Shown here one piece after another: positions 11,866 through 24,162 of a stretch of 64,000 nt of DNA. A program made the translations under genes and the position numbers. Position 1 is the stretch's first letter; every line of letters begins with the position of its first letter. The notes beneath the pieces were generated by a model. It searched no databases. It had not been told where the DNA came from and saw nothing but the letters and a program-made list of their open reading frames with translations. Source of the DNA: Lathyrus oleraceus (taxonomy: Eukaryota > Streptophyta > Magnoliopsida > Fabales > Fabaceae); assembly GCF_024323335.1 (NCBI RefSeq), contig NC_066581.1:297123536-297187535 (forward strand), read 5' to 3'.

Positions 11866-14800
11866 TCACAGAGGAGCATCAAGCGGAATTGTGCAGCTTC
11901 CGCTGGCCACTTTGTTTTTAGAGCTTCCGGGATCCATTTTGTTGTGCAACCTCCTCAAGGGATTTGTTGTCTTCAAGAGGTTCTTGATGAACCTTCGATA
12001 AAATCTAATACCACCCTTTTTCAGAACTATTTGCACAATGCTCACCCATTCACTGTCGGCTATAGAACAATTCATCCCGGCCTCCACTAATTTGACAACC
12101 TCCTTCTTTTTTAGCACCCGCATCAATTGATTCTCTTCGTTTGTGGACAAATTATTGCTAATGATCACGGGTTTAGCACAGTCATCATCAAGGTACACAT
12201 ATTTCAAATGTGGCTCTAGTTTCGGCTCCTCCACTATATTTGTCATATCCACGCCTTCCCTTGTCTCTTTATGATAGAAAAGTTCTCCACAAGCTTCTAA
12301 TTCATTCAACCATGCTTCCATCTTTTTTTCTTTAGTTTTGGTCGAAAGTTGGTAGACTCCGATAAGAGGTCTTTCGGAAGGATTAGAAATATGGACCTGG
12401 TTTGCGACCTCCACTAGCTTCTCCTCTGTGGCATCGATTCGGAAAGAATCATGTTTATCATTGAGATGCTTTTTGGCTTCAAAAAGATGGAAGGCTACCT
12501 CTTCATTTTGGACCCTTACCTTCATCAACCCGTTATCTACGTCTATCATCATGCGCGCAGTTTTCATGAATGGTCGGCCCAGGATGAGCGGAGCATCATC
12601 ATCCTCTTCCATATCAATAATAATAAAATCAACCGGGAAGAAGAATTTATCAACTTTGACTAACATGTCATGAGCCACTCCATATGGTGCAGTGGTAGAT
12701 TTATCAACAAGTTGCAAAATCATCTTCGCAGGTTTGATATCAACATTTCCCAATCTTTTGATAATGGACAGTGGAATTAAATTGATGCTAGATCCCAAAT
12801 CAATCAAGCCATTACCCATGTAGGTGTCTCCGATGGTTACCGGTAGTGCGACTCGTCCCAGATCGGATTCCTTCCTTGGGAGGGTTTTTTGAATGATGGC
12901 ACTACATCGTGCATCAAGCAAGATTGTCTCAGGTTCCGTGTGCCTCCGTTTTTTTGTAAGTATGTCCTTCATGAATTTGGCATACTTGGGCATTTGCTCC
13001 AAGGCTTTGGCAAACGGAATGTTGATTTGCAATTGTTTAAAAATACCCATGAACCGGGCGTAATGCCGTTCATTCTCCCTTTTGGACGGGGCATGAGGAT
13101 AAGGAAGGTTTTGGATTGGAGTAGCGCTCACTACCTCCTTTCCCTTTGCAACTCTAGCACTCTTCCACCTAGGCTTTTTTACTACCTCCCCTATTACCTC
13201 ATCACTTGTATTTTTCTCAATCTCCACACCTTTTTTCTTTTCAACTTCACCATTATTTTTATTCTTTTCAACTTCTTCACCCTCACTCCACTCTCCTACT
13301 TCACCATCAACATTTTCCTCCAATATTTCCTCCTCAATTTCTTTCTCTTTCTCTCTTTGTTCACTCTCAACTCTTTTTTTATTCTCACTACCCAACTCCC
13401 TCCCACTTCTCGTTGTGACCGCCTTACAATGCTCCTTAGGATTTGTTTGCGTGTTTGCCGAAAAGGAAAGACCGGTTTGTTGTTCCGCGAGTTGCTTGGC
13501 AAGTTGCCCAACTTGAGTCTCGAGATTTTTTATGGTCGTGTCATTGCTCTTTTGATTGGCCATTGACATTTGCATGTATTGCGTCAATGTCTCTTCCAAT
13601 TTAGAATTGACGACCGGCGGTTGTTGAGATTGAGGTTGATAAGGATTTTGGGGAGGGTTTTGACGGCTAGAAGAACCACCTCCATAACCTTGGTTATGAT
13701 AATAGTTGCTTCTAGGTTGGAACCCTTGGTTCCCTTGGTAATGTTGTTGTTGATTTTGAGGGTGCGGTTGATAAGGTTGTTGTTGTTGTTGTTGTTGTTG
13801 TCTCGGTTGATAGTCCCGTTGATTGGCCATGTAGTTTACTTCGTCAAAACCGGGAGGTGGACAAAATCCGGTGTCATGTTCACCTTTACAAAGTTCACAA
13901 CAAGCTATTTGTTTAACTTTTGACGGTTCTCTTAACTCTTTGATTTGTTGCGTTAAGAGTTCCACTTGTTGTGAGATGAGCTTGTTTTGGGCAAGGATGG
14001 CATCATTCGTCCCTAGCTCAAGCACTCCCGCCTTCTTCAAAGAATTTCCTCGACTTTGACTCTGAAGATCATTTAGAGCCATTCGATTGATAATGTTTGT
14101 AGCTTCTTCGGCACTTTTTGACAATAAAGAGCCACCTGAGGTAGCATCCAACAACGTTTTGCAGTTTGGTTGAAGTCCATTTTTGAAGATATGGATTTGA
14201 GTCATTTCATCAAATCCATGCCCTTTACACTTCCGAAGCATGGACTTGAATCTTTCCCACGCTTCATTTAATGATTCACTGGTTCCTTGTGAAAACACCG
14301 AGATGGCCGTCTTGGATTCCATGAATCGGTTATGGGAGAAAAATATTTCGATGAATTTCTCTTCTAACACGTTCCAGTCTGTCATTACGGCTGGTGTTTG
14401 ATCTAGGTACCAATCCTTTGCTTTACCGAGCAAAGCGTGGGGAAATAATCGTCTGAACAACGGAAGCTCCTGAGCCTGATCCCCTCCGGCAGCCAATGTT
14501 ATCTCATAAAATTTTGTGAGAAAAGCAAATGGGTCTTCATGGTCCATTCCGGTGAATGGACTTCCATATAATAGATTTAGAGTTCCCGTTTTCATCTCAG
14601 CTTGCCTTCCGGTGTGGTTGGCAAACTGAGCGGTGTTCCTTGGACTATTGATGCATGGAGTAGAAATAGGTGGTGGTGGTGGTTGCTCCATGTTTGGTAT
14701 GAATGGTGGTGGATTTGTGGTCGAAGAACTTTCTCCTTGCTCTTGGCGTTGTCTAGCCTGTTGCCTCCTACGTCTCGTTTTTCTATTGAGCCTCCTTGCG

Positions 14801-14904
14801 ATTCTCTCGATCTCAGGATCAAAAAGAAGTTCGTCCACAGGAATTTGCCCTCGCATAAAACGTAAGCTGCACACTAAACCGAACAGATTACAAGCACAAG
14901 TCAA
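11866..14904 (-). CDS. gag-pro: Athila gag-protease polyprotein with RT core deleted
   Basis: An uninterrupted 1,012-codon frame; the likely start is MRGQIPVDELLF, 17 codons in. In order: a basic N-terminus; the retrotransposon gag domain (LPLFRRLFPHALLGKAKDWY, ERFKSMLRKCKGHGF, FKNGLQPNCKTLLD); a zinc knuckle CELCKGEHDTGFC (C-X2-C-X3-H-X4-C); a Gln-rich stretch from CAA/CAG runs; a charged linker; and aspartic protease with LIDLGSSINLIP (the usual DTG or DLG form). After the first RT residues (VSIVQIVLKKGG) the frame jumps straight to FYRRFIKNLLKTTNPL, the segment that follows RT, so palm, fingers and YVDD are gone. The junction is near 12007. It could still make Gag and protease for particles built with helper enzymes. 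Confidence 0.88.
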   Translation of the reverse strand: MTCACNLFGLVCSLRFMRGQIPVDELLFDPEIERIARRLNRKTRRRRQQARQRQEQGESSSTTNPPPFIPNMEQPPPPPISTPCINSPRNTAQFANHTGRQAEMKTGTLNLLYGSPFTGMDHEDPFAFLTKFYEITLAAGGDQAQELPLFRRLFPHALLGKAKDWYLDQTPAVMTDWNVLEEKFIEIFFSHNRFMESKTAISVFSQGTSESLNEAWERFKSMLRKCKGHGFDEMTQIHIFKNGLQPNCKTLLDATSGGSLLSKSAEEATNIINRMALNDLQSQSRGNSLKKAGVLELGTNDAILAQNKLISQQVELLTQQIKELREPSKVKQIACCELCKGEHDTGFCPPPGFDEVNYMANQRDYQPRQQQQQQQQPYQPHPQNQQQHYQGNQGFQPRSNYYHNQGYGGGSSSRQNPPQNPYQPQSQQPPVVNSKLEETLTQYMQMSMANQKSNDTTIKNLETQVGQLAKQLAEQQTGLSFSANTQTNPKEHCKAVTTRSGRELGSENKKRVESEQREKEKEIEEEILEENVDGEVGEWSEGEEVEKNKNNGEVEKKKGVEIEKNTSDEVIGEVVKKPRWKSARVAKGKEVVSATPIQNLPYPHAPSKRENERHYARFMGIFKQLQINIPFAKALEQMPKYAKFMKDILTKKRRHTEPETILLDARCSAIIQKTLPRKESDLGRVALPVTIGDTYMGNGLIDLGSSINLIPLSIIKRLGNVDIKPAKMILQLVDKSTTAPYGVAHDMLVKVDKFFFPVDFIIIDMEEDDDAPLILGRPFMKTARMMIDVDNGLMKVRVQNEEVAFHLFEAKKHLNDKHDSFRIDATEEKLVEVANQVHISNPSERPLIGVYQLSTKTKEKKMEAWLNELEACGELFYHKETREGVDMTNIVEEPKLEPHLKYVYLDDDCAKPVIISNNLSTNEENQLMRVLKKKEVVKLVEAGMNCSIADSEWVSIVQIVLKKGGIRFYRRFIKNLLKTTNPLRRLHNKMDPGSSKNKVASGSCTIPLDAPL

Positions 14905-14961
14905 AAATTCACAAGCTAAAACTTAAACAACCATTGCGATGCTCGCAATATCAATTTACAA

Positions 14962-14979
14962 TCCCCGGCAACGGCGCCA
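14962..14979 (-). promoter_or_regulatory. Primer-binding site (tRNA-Asp type)
   Basis: The minus strand reads TGGCGCCGTTGCCGGGGA three bases after the LTR CA end. It is complementary to the 3' end expected of plant tRNA-Asp, the primer known for Athila elements. Confidence 0.85.
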
Positions 14980-14982
14980 TCT

Positions 14983-16479
14983 TGTTAATTGTAAATTTAC
15001 GTGTCGGGTTTTTGTTATCGTATCCACAGGGATTGTAAGATATCACCGCCGTTCGATGGTTGTATTAATCTAACTCAATGTAACAATAAGGTTTTGGTTG
15101 GTTGTCACGTTATCTTGCATAAAAAGGTAATAAATTGCGGTAAAAGTTATGGTTTGAATAAATGAGAAATATTGCCAAAGTTAGGGTTCGATGATCACTT
15201 TGCATGTATTTGTTCGGTCAACAATCTTATAAACTCTTTTAGATGATAAATCATTTCACAAAGTCCTCCCAATATGTTTCTCTCGAACACACATTGTGAG
15301 TTTTCCCATTTTGATCCATTGTTTCTCTCGAACACAATCTATCAAAATGACAACTTTTTGGTTCAACCTTATGGTGAACAACATCATTCATTACTATCTC
15401 TAGCTAACAAACAAGTTTGGATGAAAACCTAGGTCAAGAGTTGGTAAACATCTCTCGATCATAAACCAACACAAAGAGTTTTAAATAGAAACGAAGTTTT
15501 CATCATATATTTACCATTAAAGAGTTTACACATGAAGATCCTTACATTTACACACAAAGCTAGCAATCACCTACATCTAACCTTGACAAATGATGGACTT
15601 AGCTACTCATTTTCATGGTAGCTTGGTCGGCAAGTTTCGGAAGAAGGTTGATCAACATCCAAGTCGGATAATCGATATTGGATTGGAATCCACCTTCTTT
15701 TTGTAGAAGATGGTTACAAGATGAAGAGAAATGAAAACTAGGGCATAAAAGCTCCCAAGAACAATGCTGTAAAAATATCTAACAAAAGTACAAAAGTGGA
15801 AAAATGCTGTAAAAACTAGGTATGGTGCTCAAAAGTGGCACCTGCTACTTATAGAGTAGTACTGGGCTGTCATGCTCGCTAGGCGAGCAGAAAGGCTCGC
15901 CTAGCGAGGGTCTAATTGTGGCACCAAAGGCACCTGCGCCCAGAGAAAACAGACTAACTCAAACTGTCATGTTCGCCTAGCGAACAAACCTTCGCCTAGC
16001 GAAGGACACGCTTCAACCTTCGCCCCAGCGAGGTTGAGAGGTTTTGCTACTGGAATGCTCGCTGGGGACTCGCTAGAGCCTCGCCTAGCGAGTGAGTGCT
16101 GGCTGCGCTTTTCACCAAAACTGAACGAACTCGCTACCACTTTCGCTATCAGCTCGCCTGGCGAATTTATTGACATTTTACTGGAGCTTTTCGCTGGGCG
16201 CTCGCCTAGCGAGCAGGCATCGCCACAGCATTCGCCTAGCGAGCATGATGATGAATGCTTGTTTTTCTTTGGTTCCTTTGCCAACTTTCTTGTGTCTTAA
16301 ATTTCACTTATTTCATGTCTTCTTCCTGGACAATAACACACAAATCAAAGGCACCAAGCTTGTTTATCAATGTAATGCATTTCATCTAAAACAAAGGTGA
16401 TTTAGACAATTTAGCAAGGAAATAGAGTGAAAGATGCCCACATATGATAGCTCAAATAAGCACTTTTGGGCATCTAACA
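14983..16479 (-). repeat. Athila-like 5' LTR (1,497 bp)
   Basis: Nearly identical to 6757-8254 (about eight substitutions plus one 1-bp indel by eye). The promoter-like CTATAAGTA is at 15846-15854 and the hairpin cluster at 15874-16244. Confidence 0.95.
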
Positions 16480-16484
16480 TATAC
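16480..16484. repeat. Target-site duplication TATAC, right
   Basis: Matches 6752-6756 across the Athila-like element. Confidence 0.95.
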
Positions 16485-16546
16485 ATACATCACATATATA
16501 CAATTATATACACACAGGAAAGTAGGCTAAACCCACTGGAGACTAC

Positions 16547-16564
16547 TCCCCAGCAGAGTCACCA
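16547..16564 (-). promoter_or_regulatory. Primer-binding site of Ogre copy Y (tRNA-Arg type)
   Basis: The minus strand reads TGGTGACTCTGCTGGGGA, one transition away from the perfect site in W and Z (TGGCGACTCTGCTGGGGA). It lies nine bases inside the LTR end and fixes the minus orientation of Y. Confidence 0.85.
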
Positions 16565-18400
16565 CTTAATTTCTATAGCGGTAAATTCATGATCATCAAG
16601 CTATGGATAAGCTAGACATCAAATAACAAGAGTCGCCGCCGCGCTTTTATTGTTTCCAAGGGAAAAGGGAAAAGTACGAACAAAACCCAAAAGTAAGAAG
16701 TTTTCAAATCAAAACTAATAAAATGTCAAAGATTACAGGTAAGGGGGTTGGTTACACAGAGGGAAGGTGTTAGCACCCAAAGTGTCCTAGGTACTCCTAG
16801 GGAGCCCTTTCTTGTGTGCATATGTATTTTTATAAAAAGTGATGTTTACAAACAAATAGAATGGGGGATGAGAAAAGAATTCATTAATTATATTTTGGTG
16901 TTTGACAAGACCTTCGGACTTGTGCCTACGTACCAACATAAAAATGAGGGATCAAAACCTCGTAGTTCATGATACAAATTTCAAAGTGGATGCATTGTTT
17001 TTAACAAAAATTAAGTTTGAAAGGCACAAAGGCCTAAAAATGGTTTGAATGAGTTAGTTCTTTTTTGGCTTTTTAAAGTTTAGGTCAAGTATAATTAAGT
17101 TTATTTACAAGTTTGATTAAGAAAAGAAGTTTGAAAAAGCAATGGCATAAGGGCAAAGTTTCTAGTTTGCAAAGTGGTCAAAGTTTAGAACAAAACTAGT
17201 TCAAGCAAAGAAGAATTTTTAAAAGGAGGGAGAGAATTTGAAATTAAAGAAATGGGGAGGAGATGAAGAGACTAATCCTATGCACAAAATTAAAAGTTAA
17301 GAGTTGAAAAGATTTGACCAATGGGTAGCAATCCAATAGACAAGAATGTCTTATAGAAACCCCAAATTCCCTTGGATATTAGAATCAAGCAACACACAAT
17401 GTATATTATATTATCTTGAAGAGCCAGGCATCAAATAAAGATAGCCCCATCCAAGCTTTTGCCACTCAATGATCTTCTTCAGATTAGCCCATGTAGCAGA
17501 TGAATTCCACAAGTCACAGGTTCAAAATAACAGCTTCATAATGATCATGTTGCAGATGAACTCAAAGGGATCTTCAATGATGTATCAGATAAATTTTCAA
17601 ATTGCAAGCACTTGGTTAAATGAAAGTTGGCATTGGCCAAGTCCTTTAGCATAGGGAGGTTGCCTAGATTCTAAGTCCAATTATCCAAGATCAAGCCAAC
17701 AGTCCACACAAAAGTTTTTTTAGGGTTTTTGTTATTATTATGTACATTAATGGTTCAAGACCACACAAACAAACAAAATATACACAAGCAAGATATATCA
17801 CACAATATGGTTCAAATGGATAAAGGGAAAATGGCATTTAACATAAACAATTAGAATGGTATGAATAATGGCAAATGAATAGAGCTTAAAAATTAAAGTG
17901 CATTAAAATAAAGGACTTAAAATTAAATGTTAGTTGTTAATAAGTTAGAAGTTAGTATTGTTTTTCTTTTTTTGTTTGGAGAACACTCAACCCACTTATC
18001 ACAAGCATGGATCCTTGAGCCAAGACATCTTCCAAAGGAAGGAAAAAAGGCCAAGTTTCCACATAATACCATGAAAGAGGGGAGACTTACAATCTCAATA
18101 ACTAGAATGATATTCCTTTTGTATAAAAAAATTAGCGTTATGTTAAGCAATCGTAATTGGACTTATGTAGAAGTCACAACTATTTGAGGTCGGGAAATAG
18201 AATTTTGGTGTTAATGCATGTTAGAGACATAGTATAATGGACTATGCTCATGAAACATACCACACACAAAAAGAATATGCAAAAGAGGTGGCCTAATCTC
18301 ATCCATACTTATGTCAATTTTGCAATCAACTAGCCTTAGGATTTAGAGACATCATAGACCAAATGAAATGGATGCATAAAGAAGGGGAATTAGATGAAGA

Positions 18401-18416
18401 GGGGGGGGGGGGGGGG
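18401..18416. repeat. G16 homopolymer
   Basis: Sixteen consecutive G in the Y LTR. The length may be unreliable in an assembly. Confidence 0.9.
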
Positions 18417-19359
18417 AATGGATCATAACTCAAATTGGTCAAAAGAGGACTTTTACCAAGTTAATATCATTCATTCATTTTGGGAGATGGAATGTATATT
18501 CCATCAATCCCCTAAATTCAATGATATTAACCTAGCAAAGTCAAATCAACCTTGACCAAGGCCCAACAACACAAGTCAAACTTACACAAATCATCACAAG
18601 AGGTCAACACAATTATTTGGCATTTATTCAATTTAAAAATACTAAAATAATGCATTTAAATTAAATATGGTTGGTCCAATTCCTAAAACCTCATCAAAAC
18701 ACCAAAGAAATGGCCATGAGATTTATCATAGGTCAAACAAGGTCAAAGGACCTTGGAGAAAAAATTTCAGAATTTTTAAAGGCTTAAAAGTATTTTTAAA
18801 CAATTAAAAATAATCACAAAATCAATTAAATTACGAAAAATATTAATAATGATCCAAAAAATAATTTTAATTCAGAATATGAAAGAGGAATTTATTTAAA
18901 TTTTTTTGGTGAAACTCTCATATTTTTTGGATCAATATTAAAATTAATATGAATTAATAAAAATCAAATGAACTAAAACAAAAATCAAAAAATCAAAAAA
19001 ACGTGAGTCACTTGATCTCCCTCCTTAATTGAGGTGGCAGATCAAGTGGATCAGCGCGCGATCCATGGTGGAACCTAGTCAGCGCGCCACATGCGTGGTA
19101 ATCAAAACCAACGCCTAAGATTAAAACATTTCAAATGGATCTTGTGGTCTGGAGATGTGCCAAGATACCGTCAGAGCCAAAGCTCTGGTCTTCTTCTCCG
19201 GTGGACCTCACCGGATTGGTCCACCCTCAACCATCACCAAAATAAAAAAGGAGGACATGATATGAAAGAAAAAAGGGCATAGAGCACGAATCTGACCTCG
19301 ATTTCAACTAACTCCAAATATATAAAAAGATACGAGGAGTTGAATTTTGAGGTGTGACA

Positions 19360-19396
19360 ATTGAGTTGCTTCGATTTGACCTCAAAGCAACTCAAT
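19360..19396. repeat. 12-bp perfect inverted repeat in Y LTR
   Basis: ATTGAGTTGCTT and AAGCAACTCAAT are perfectly complementary across a 13-base loop. It lies in the transcribed half of the LTR, so an RNA hairpin is possible. Confidence 0.8.
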
Positions 19397-20483
19397 CTTC
19401 TTGCCTACATTGGTAGGACTTCAGACAACCAAAGATCCAAGAGAATTGATGAGAATTGAGTGAGAATCGAAGAGATGAAGTTTTCTGAAATTTACCTTCA
19501 ATGTTGTGCAGAAATGGATCTTGCTTGCTTCAACCTTGATCTGACCATACTTGAGAAGCTTGCAGGGGAGGTTTGGCAATGGTACAAAGCTTTGGATCCT
19601 GGAGTTTTTGAATCTCCAAACAGTGATATTCAAACTCAATTTTCAAGTTGAAAATTCTCAGACTCGAAAAATTGGATCCTGGAGCTTTGCACACTTGAAA
19701 AATTGCTAAATTTGGACATTTCATGCACAAGCTCGCATGGGCGTGTACAGGCCCATGAAGCAATCCAATTTGACCCACTTGCAATTGTTCTGAAGTTCAA
19801 ACCATGCTTGGATGTCAAGACAATGTGAAATATGATTTTTGGCATTTGATTTCTTCCAATCATGCAGACCTATTAAAGCCATGCGCAGCCCTAGCAAATC
19901 TCATCCAAAATGCATGAACTTAGGTTCTTTGGAATGCTTAGATCAAGGGGAACAACTTTGATGTTGGACACTTTTTCATTTGGAACTTGGATCATGGTAA
20001 ATTTTAAGGTGGAAGTTTGGAAATTTCAACATGTTGAAAAAATTTCTAAGTGTCAAGTCATATATCTCAATGTTCCACCTTGATTAACTTTTAATGTGAG
20101 CTTCAAATGAGAAATGTGTCTTCATCAAAGTTGTAGATATTTCAAATACCTTCAAAATGGTCACCTATTTCATGTTATTTGGATTAATAATGATAGAGTT
20201 ATGCATTGAAGTTTGGAAAAATCAATTGCTCAATGGTATAGGTCAAAAATGACCTATAATGTATCCTCATATCACATTCTCATAAAAGTTGAATTAGCTC
20301 TCACTCCAAACATCAAAGTTTAAGTAGACATCTTGAATTTGATTGTGCAACTTGGAAATCTTTCATCTCATAAAAATTGAGCAAGTTATGGCCTTGGGAA
20401 GTTGGCTTTCAAAGTAGGGTTTAGACAAAATGACCTATAATGTTTCAACATAGAAAATGATTTTCCAATAAAAACTTGCTCTA

Positions 20484-20488
20484 GGTAT
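20484..20488. repeat. Target-site duplication GGTAT, left of solo LTR V
   Basis: GGTAT is repeated at 25360-25364 directly after the LTR end. Confidence 0.95.
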
Positions 20489-22019
20489 TGTAAGACCTTA
20501 ATTTTTAACCTAAGATCCCTCATGGCATCATATCATTGCTCATTACATTGCCTCAAGGATCATAGCATGTTTGGCTCCTTAACCCTAGGGTTGGGACTTG
20601 TGTGAGTTGGTTTGAGACCACCAAGCATGCTTGTATTGTATATTATTTCTTTTCTTATTTTGATTACTAACCAAAAGCACAAAAATATGTCACTAACTCT
20701 TTTTGTTTTGTAGCTCAAGTGATCATGTGCTCCCATATGCTCCTAGGAGGCTCCTAAGCTCAATGAAATGGCTAGATGAAGATGATAAAAAGCATGACAA
20801 TGGTCCACAAAGTTCCTAATCATCATATATGTCTCCCAAGTATCTAAATTTTCCAATTTGATTAAGATAACCCAAAGGGCTTGAGGATTGTTTCCCAAGG
20901 AAACCCTAATTCAATTGTGCTTTGATTATGCCTTGCTCATGAAGCAACCTCAACCCATGATCAAAGTTATTCGAGGGAAGTTCTTTCATTTATTATTTTA
21001 TGCATATATGAGCCTATGTGAGGCCCCTCAATTATTTATTCATCAAGATTGGAAGTTTGGCTTTGAAAAGTTGACCAGTCAAGTCATCTGACTAAACTGA
21101 GATCCATTGAGATGTAACTTTTGATGTGTTTGTAAAATGATGATGACCCCAAGAGAAAACATGTTCTTAAGAACCATATTAACAACTTTCATGTTCATTA
21201 AAACTACATTTGAAACTTGGAAGGTCATCATTCATTTCAAAACATTATAGGTCATTTTGACTGAAACCCTAATTTTAGGTCAACTTCCCAAGGACCTAAC
21301 TTCCTTAATTTTTATGATTTTTATGTGAGACCAAAAGAATTGGAAAGATTATGATGTCTAATTCAAATGTTATGTTGGACAAAATTTAATAATCCTAAAA
21401 TAAATACATGTGATAATACAAAACATTATAGGTCACTTTGGACCTAAGTCATTGAATTTGAAAAATGCCTAACTTCAAGTACCCATAACTTTCTCATTAA
21501 AACTCCAAATGATGCAAAATTTGAGTCTAAATTGATCACCTTGAAATTATCTACAACGTTTATGTTGTATGGTTTTCTATTTGAGGCTTGAATCATTGAA
21601 ACATAAGGGCTTGAAGAGGCTTGATTTTGGTGAAAATTTTCAAAAGTGACTTAGACATGTTTTGTACCTAAACTTTCATAGCTAGTTTTCATTAATTTAC
21701 AAACTCCAAATGAATTTTTTCCCAACATGACTTTTGTTCCTTATTCCAAGGGCTTTCTAACCATTACTCACATTAATTTTTTGGACTTACCATGTGTGAG
21801 TTTCGAAGAGTTCTTTCTTCATGATCATTTTGATATTTTATGGTGAAAACTTGAAATGCAAGTTGTTTCAGTCCAATGCACACAACCAAATGGTGTTCTC
21901 ATGATCTCAACAAACTTTTGCATCCACCTTTGGGCTTTGCACGCGCCTGTACAGGCCCATGCACCAAAATTCAAATGGTCATGCACATGAAAGAAGCGTG
22001 GGAATCAGCCACATCCAAC

Positions 22020-22028
22020 TATAAATAG
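22020..22028 (+). promoter_or_regulatory. TATA box of solo LTR V
   Basis: TATAAATAG in the same context as LTR U (position 952). A promoter role is inferred. Confidence 0.6.
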
Positions 22029-24086
22029 AGGTGCCTTGAGCTTCAATTGGCAACCAAGTGGAGATCTGAATTGCTGCTGAATTGAAATCCAAACCCTCAC
22101 TAAAGGAATTTTCAGTTTTCTCTTTCTATTTCAAGCTTGAAATTCAACATTATTAGTTGATTTTCAAAGCTCAATTCCTTAACCTAGCATCACCACCACA
22201 CTTCCAGAGCAAAAGTAGATCAAGAGCTTGAAGGATCCGTGCTGTTTGAAGCTTCATTTCAGAGGTAGAACCTCAAACTTTTTTGATTTAGATCTTGTAA
22301 TACAATGTGAATTCCTTTGGTTTGTGTTGTTTTCTAAAGTCCTCTCACTTGAGGCAGGCCAGTGGTGGTCTTATTTGTGCAAATCGTGCCATTTCAGTTC
22401 ATACACCATGATTTTCAAGCTCATGTTTTTCTCTAAATAGGAACTGTGAGGATGATCTATGGTTACAGGGGTGATGTACATCACCTCAGCTTCATTTTGA
22501 TGTCTTCATTTTTCATTTTCATTGCAATTTATTTTCCTGCGCATGGTGGCCGGAAATGGTTAGATCACCGGAGAAGATGGTGGTTTCCACCACCATCCCC
22601 ACGTGTTTGCTTCAGAGCCATTGGATCGTACGTAAACGTTTTAATCTTGGTCATCCCATGTGTTGACTTGTTTTAATGCAATGTGTGGCGCACTTGACTC
22701 ACGTGTACCTTGTATCCGCGCCTTAGAGCCCTTGATGCCTTGCCACGTCAATTAAAGAATTGATCTGATGGCGCTGGATTTTTCTATTTTCCTTATTTTC
22801 TTTTAATTTCAGTTAATTCCTTTTATTTTCAAAAATTCATAAATATTTTATTTGAAGTCACAAAAATATGAGACCTATGCCAAAAAATTTCTTGAAAAAT
22901 CTAGTTTCATATTTTGATTTTTAATCGTTTTTGTGATTTCATTTAATATTTTTTGTGAATTATTTGATTTTTAATAGTTTTAATTCATTTTTAATTACTT
23001 TTTGATATTTGAAAAATCCAAAAATATTTTCCTAACACCTATGGATCATGATAAGTTAATGAAAAATAGTCTCATCAATTTCTTATTTGATTTGAGATTT
23101 GTTTGAGATTTTAATTCATATTTTGTTATTTTTCATTGTTTTTAATTGTTTCAAAATAGTTTCTGATTTCAAAAATTATTGAGAAAATTTGTCAAAGTTT
23201 GTTTGACCATGTTAGACCTATGGGAATTTAATTGGACTTGTTGAAGTTGATTTTGAGTAAATTTGAGGTTTGACCATATTTTGTTTATTTTATTTTGCAT
23301 TTATTTTTAATTCAAAAATTACCAAAAAAATATGTTTGACATGTTGACTTGTAATCTTCATTTCTCTTCTGTTTGGCATTGATTGATGATGACTTGGTTC
23401 ACATTTGATCAATTGAGTTTGATACTTGATTTCTCTTTCCATCCATTTAATCTTCATCCCATTTCTTTTTATTTTGGCCAATGAGTTAATGTCTTATGGT
23501 TAGTCTTGACAAATGAGAGGTTTAATCTTCTTTGATCCAAACCAAACTCAACTTGATCCAAGATCAAGTGAGTTGTTTTGTGTCCAAGATAGATTGCCTC
23601 TTGGTCAAGCAAAAAACCTAAAGTCCATACAAGGCCTTTCCTTTTTTGTTTTGGCATGGCAAGTTTTTGGAGCTTGGCTTACTAGTCATGATCTCTAACT
23701 TGTGTTTATTTGCCTATAGTTTTATTGACCGGCCTCAGATAGGTGTGACTACTACATTAGTCCACTTACGATTGCTTAACATAGCGCTACATTGTCTTAT
23801 GACAAACTAACATAACCATACTAATTACTAACTTTAATTTGAGCATTTAATTTCCTTCCCTTTATTTTAATGCACTTTATTTCTTGCTCATTTATTCATA
23901 TTGCTTTTCATTTTTCTCACTTGAGCACATATTTTATGTTTATGTCATTTTCCTTTTGCTCATTTGAGCTCATTATTGTATATAAATATATTGTTGTCTT
24001 GTGGTTGTTTTATCTTTGTTTGTGTGAACCCAATGCAAAAAGGAGAAAGGACTTAGAATTAGGACTTACCTATGCTTAAAGGAGTT

Positions 24087-24162
24087 CAAGAGCAACTAGG
24101 CCTCATGCCTTTAGAATGCTAAACTTGTTGAAGAGCAACTAGGCCTCATGCCTTTAGAATGC
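24087..24162 (+). repeat. 43-bp tandem duplication in LTR V
   Basis: Same duplication and period as in LTR U (3113-3188). Confidence 0.85.

Larger units (their letters stand above)
6757..16479 (-). mobile_element. Athila-like LTR retrotransposon, non-autonomous, 9.7 kb
   Basis: A complete insertion: two nearly identical 1.5-kb LTRs (TGTTA to TAACA), TATAC duplication, primer site complementary to a tRNA-Asp 3' end (14962-14979), a minus-strand gag-protease ORF, a second ORF near the 3' end, and a purine tract before the 3' LTR (8255-8267 read on minus). Order, tRNA-Asp primer, gag motifs and the extra 3' ORF match the Athila lineage of Ty3/gypsy. Internal length is only about 6.7 kb because the catalytic part of RT, RNase H and integrase are missing. 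The LTRs differ by about eight substitutions and one indel by my count, so insertion was recent. Confidence 0.93.

Noticed and set aside
19330..19360. TGTCACACC on the minus strand as another LTR start
   Set aside because: No matching end, duplication or primer site. Sequence on both sides continues collinearly with the Y LTR.
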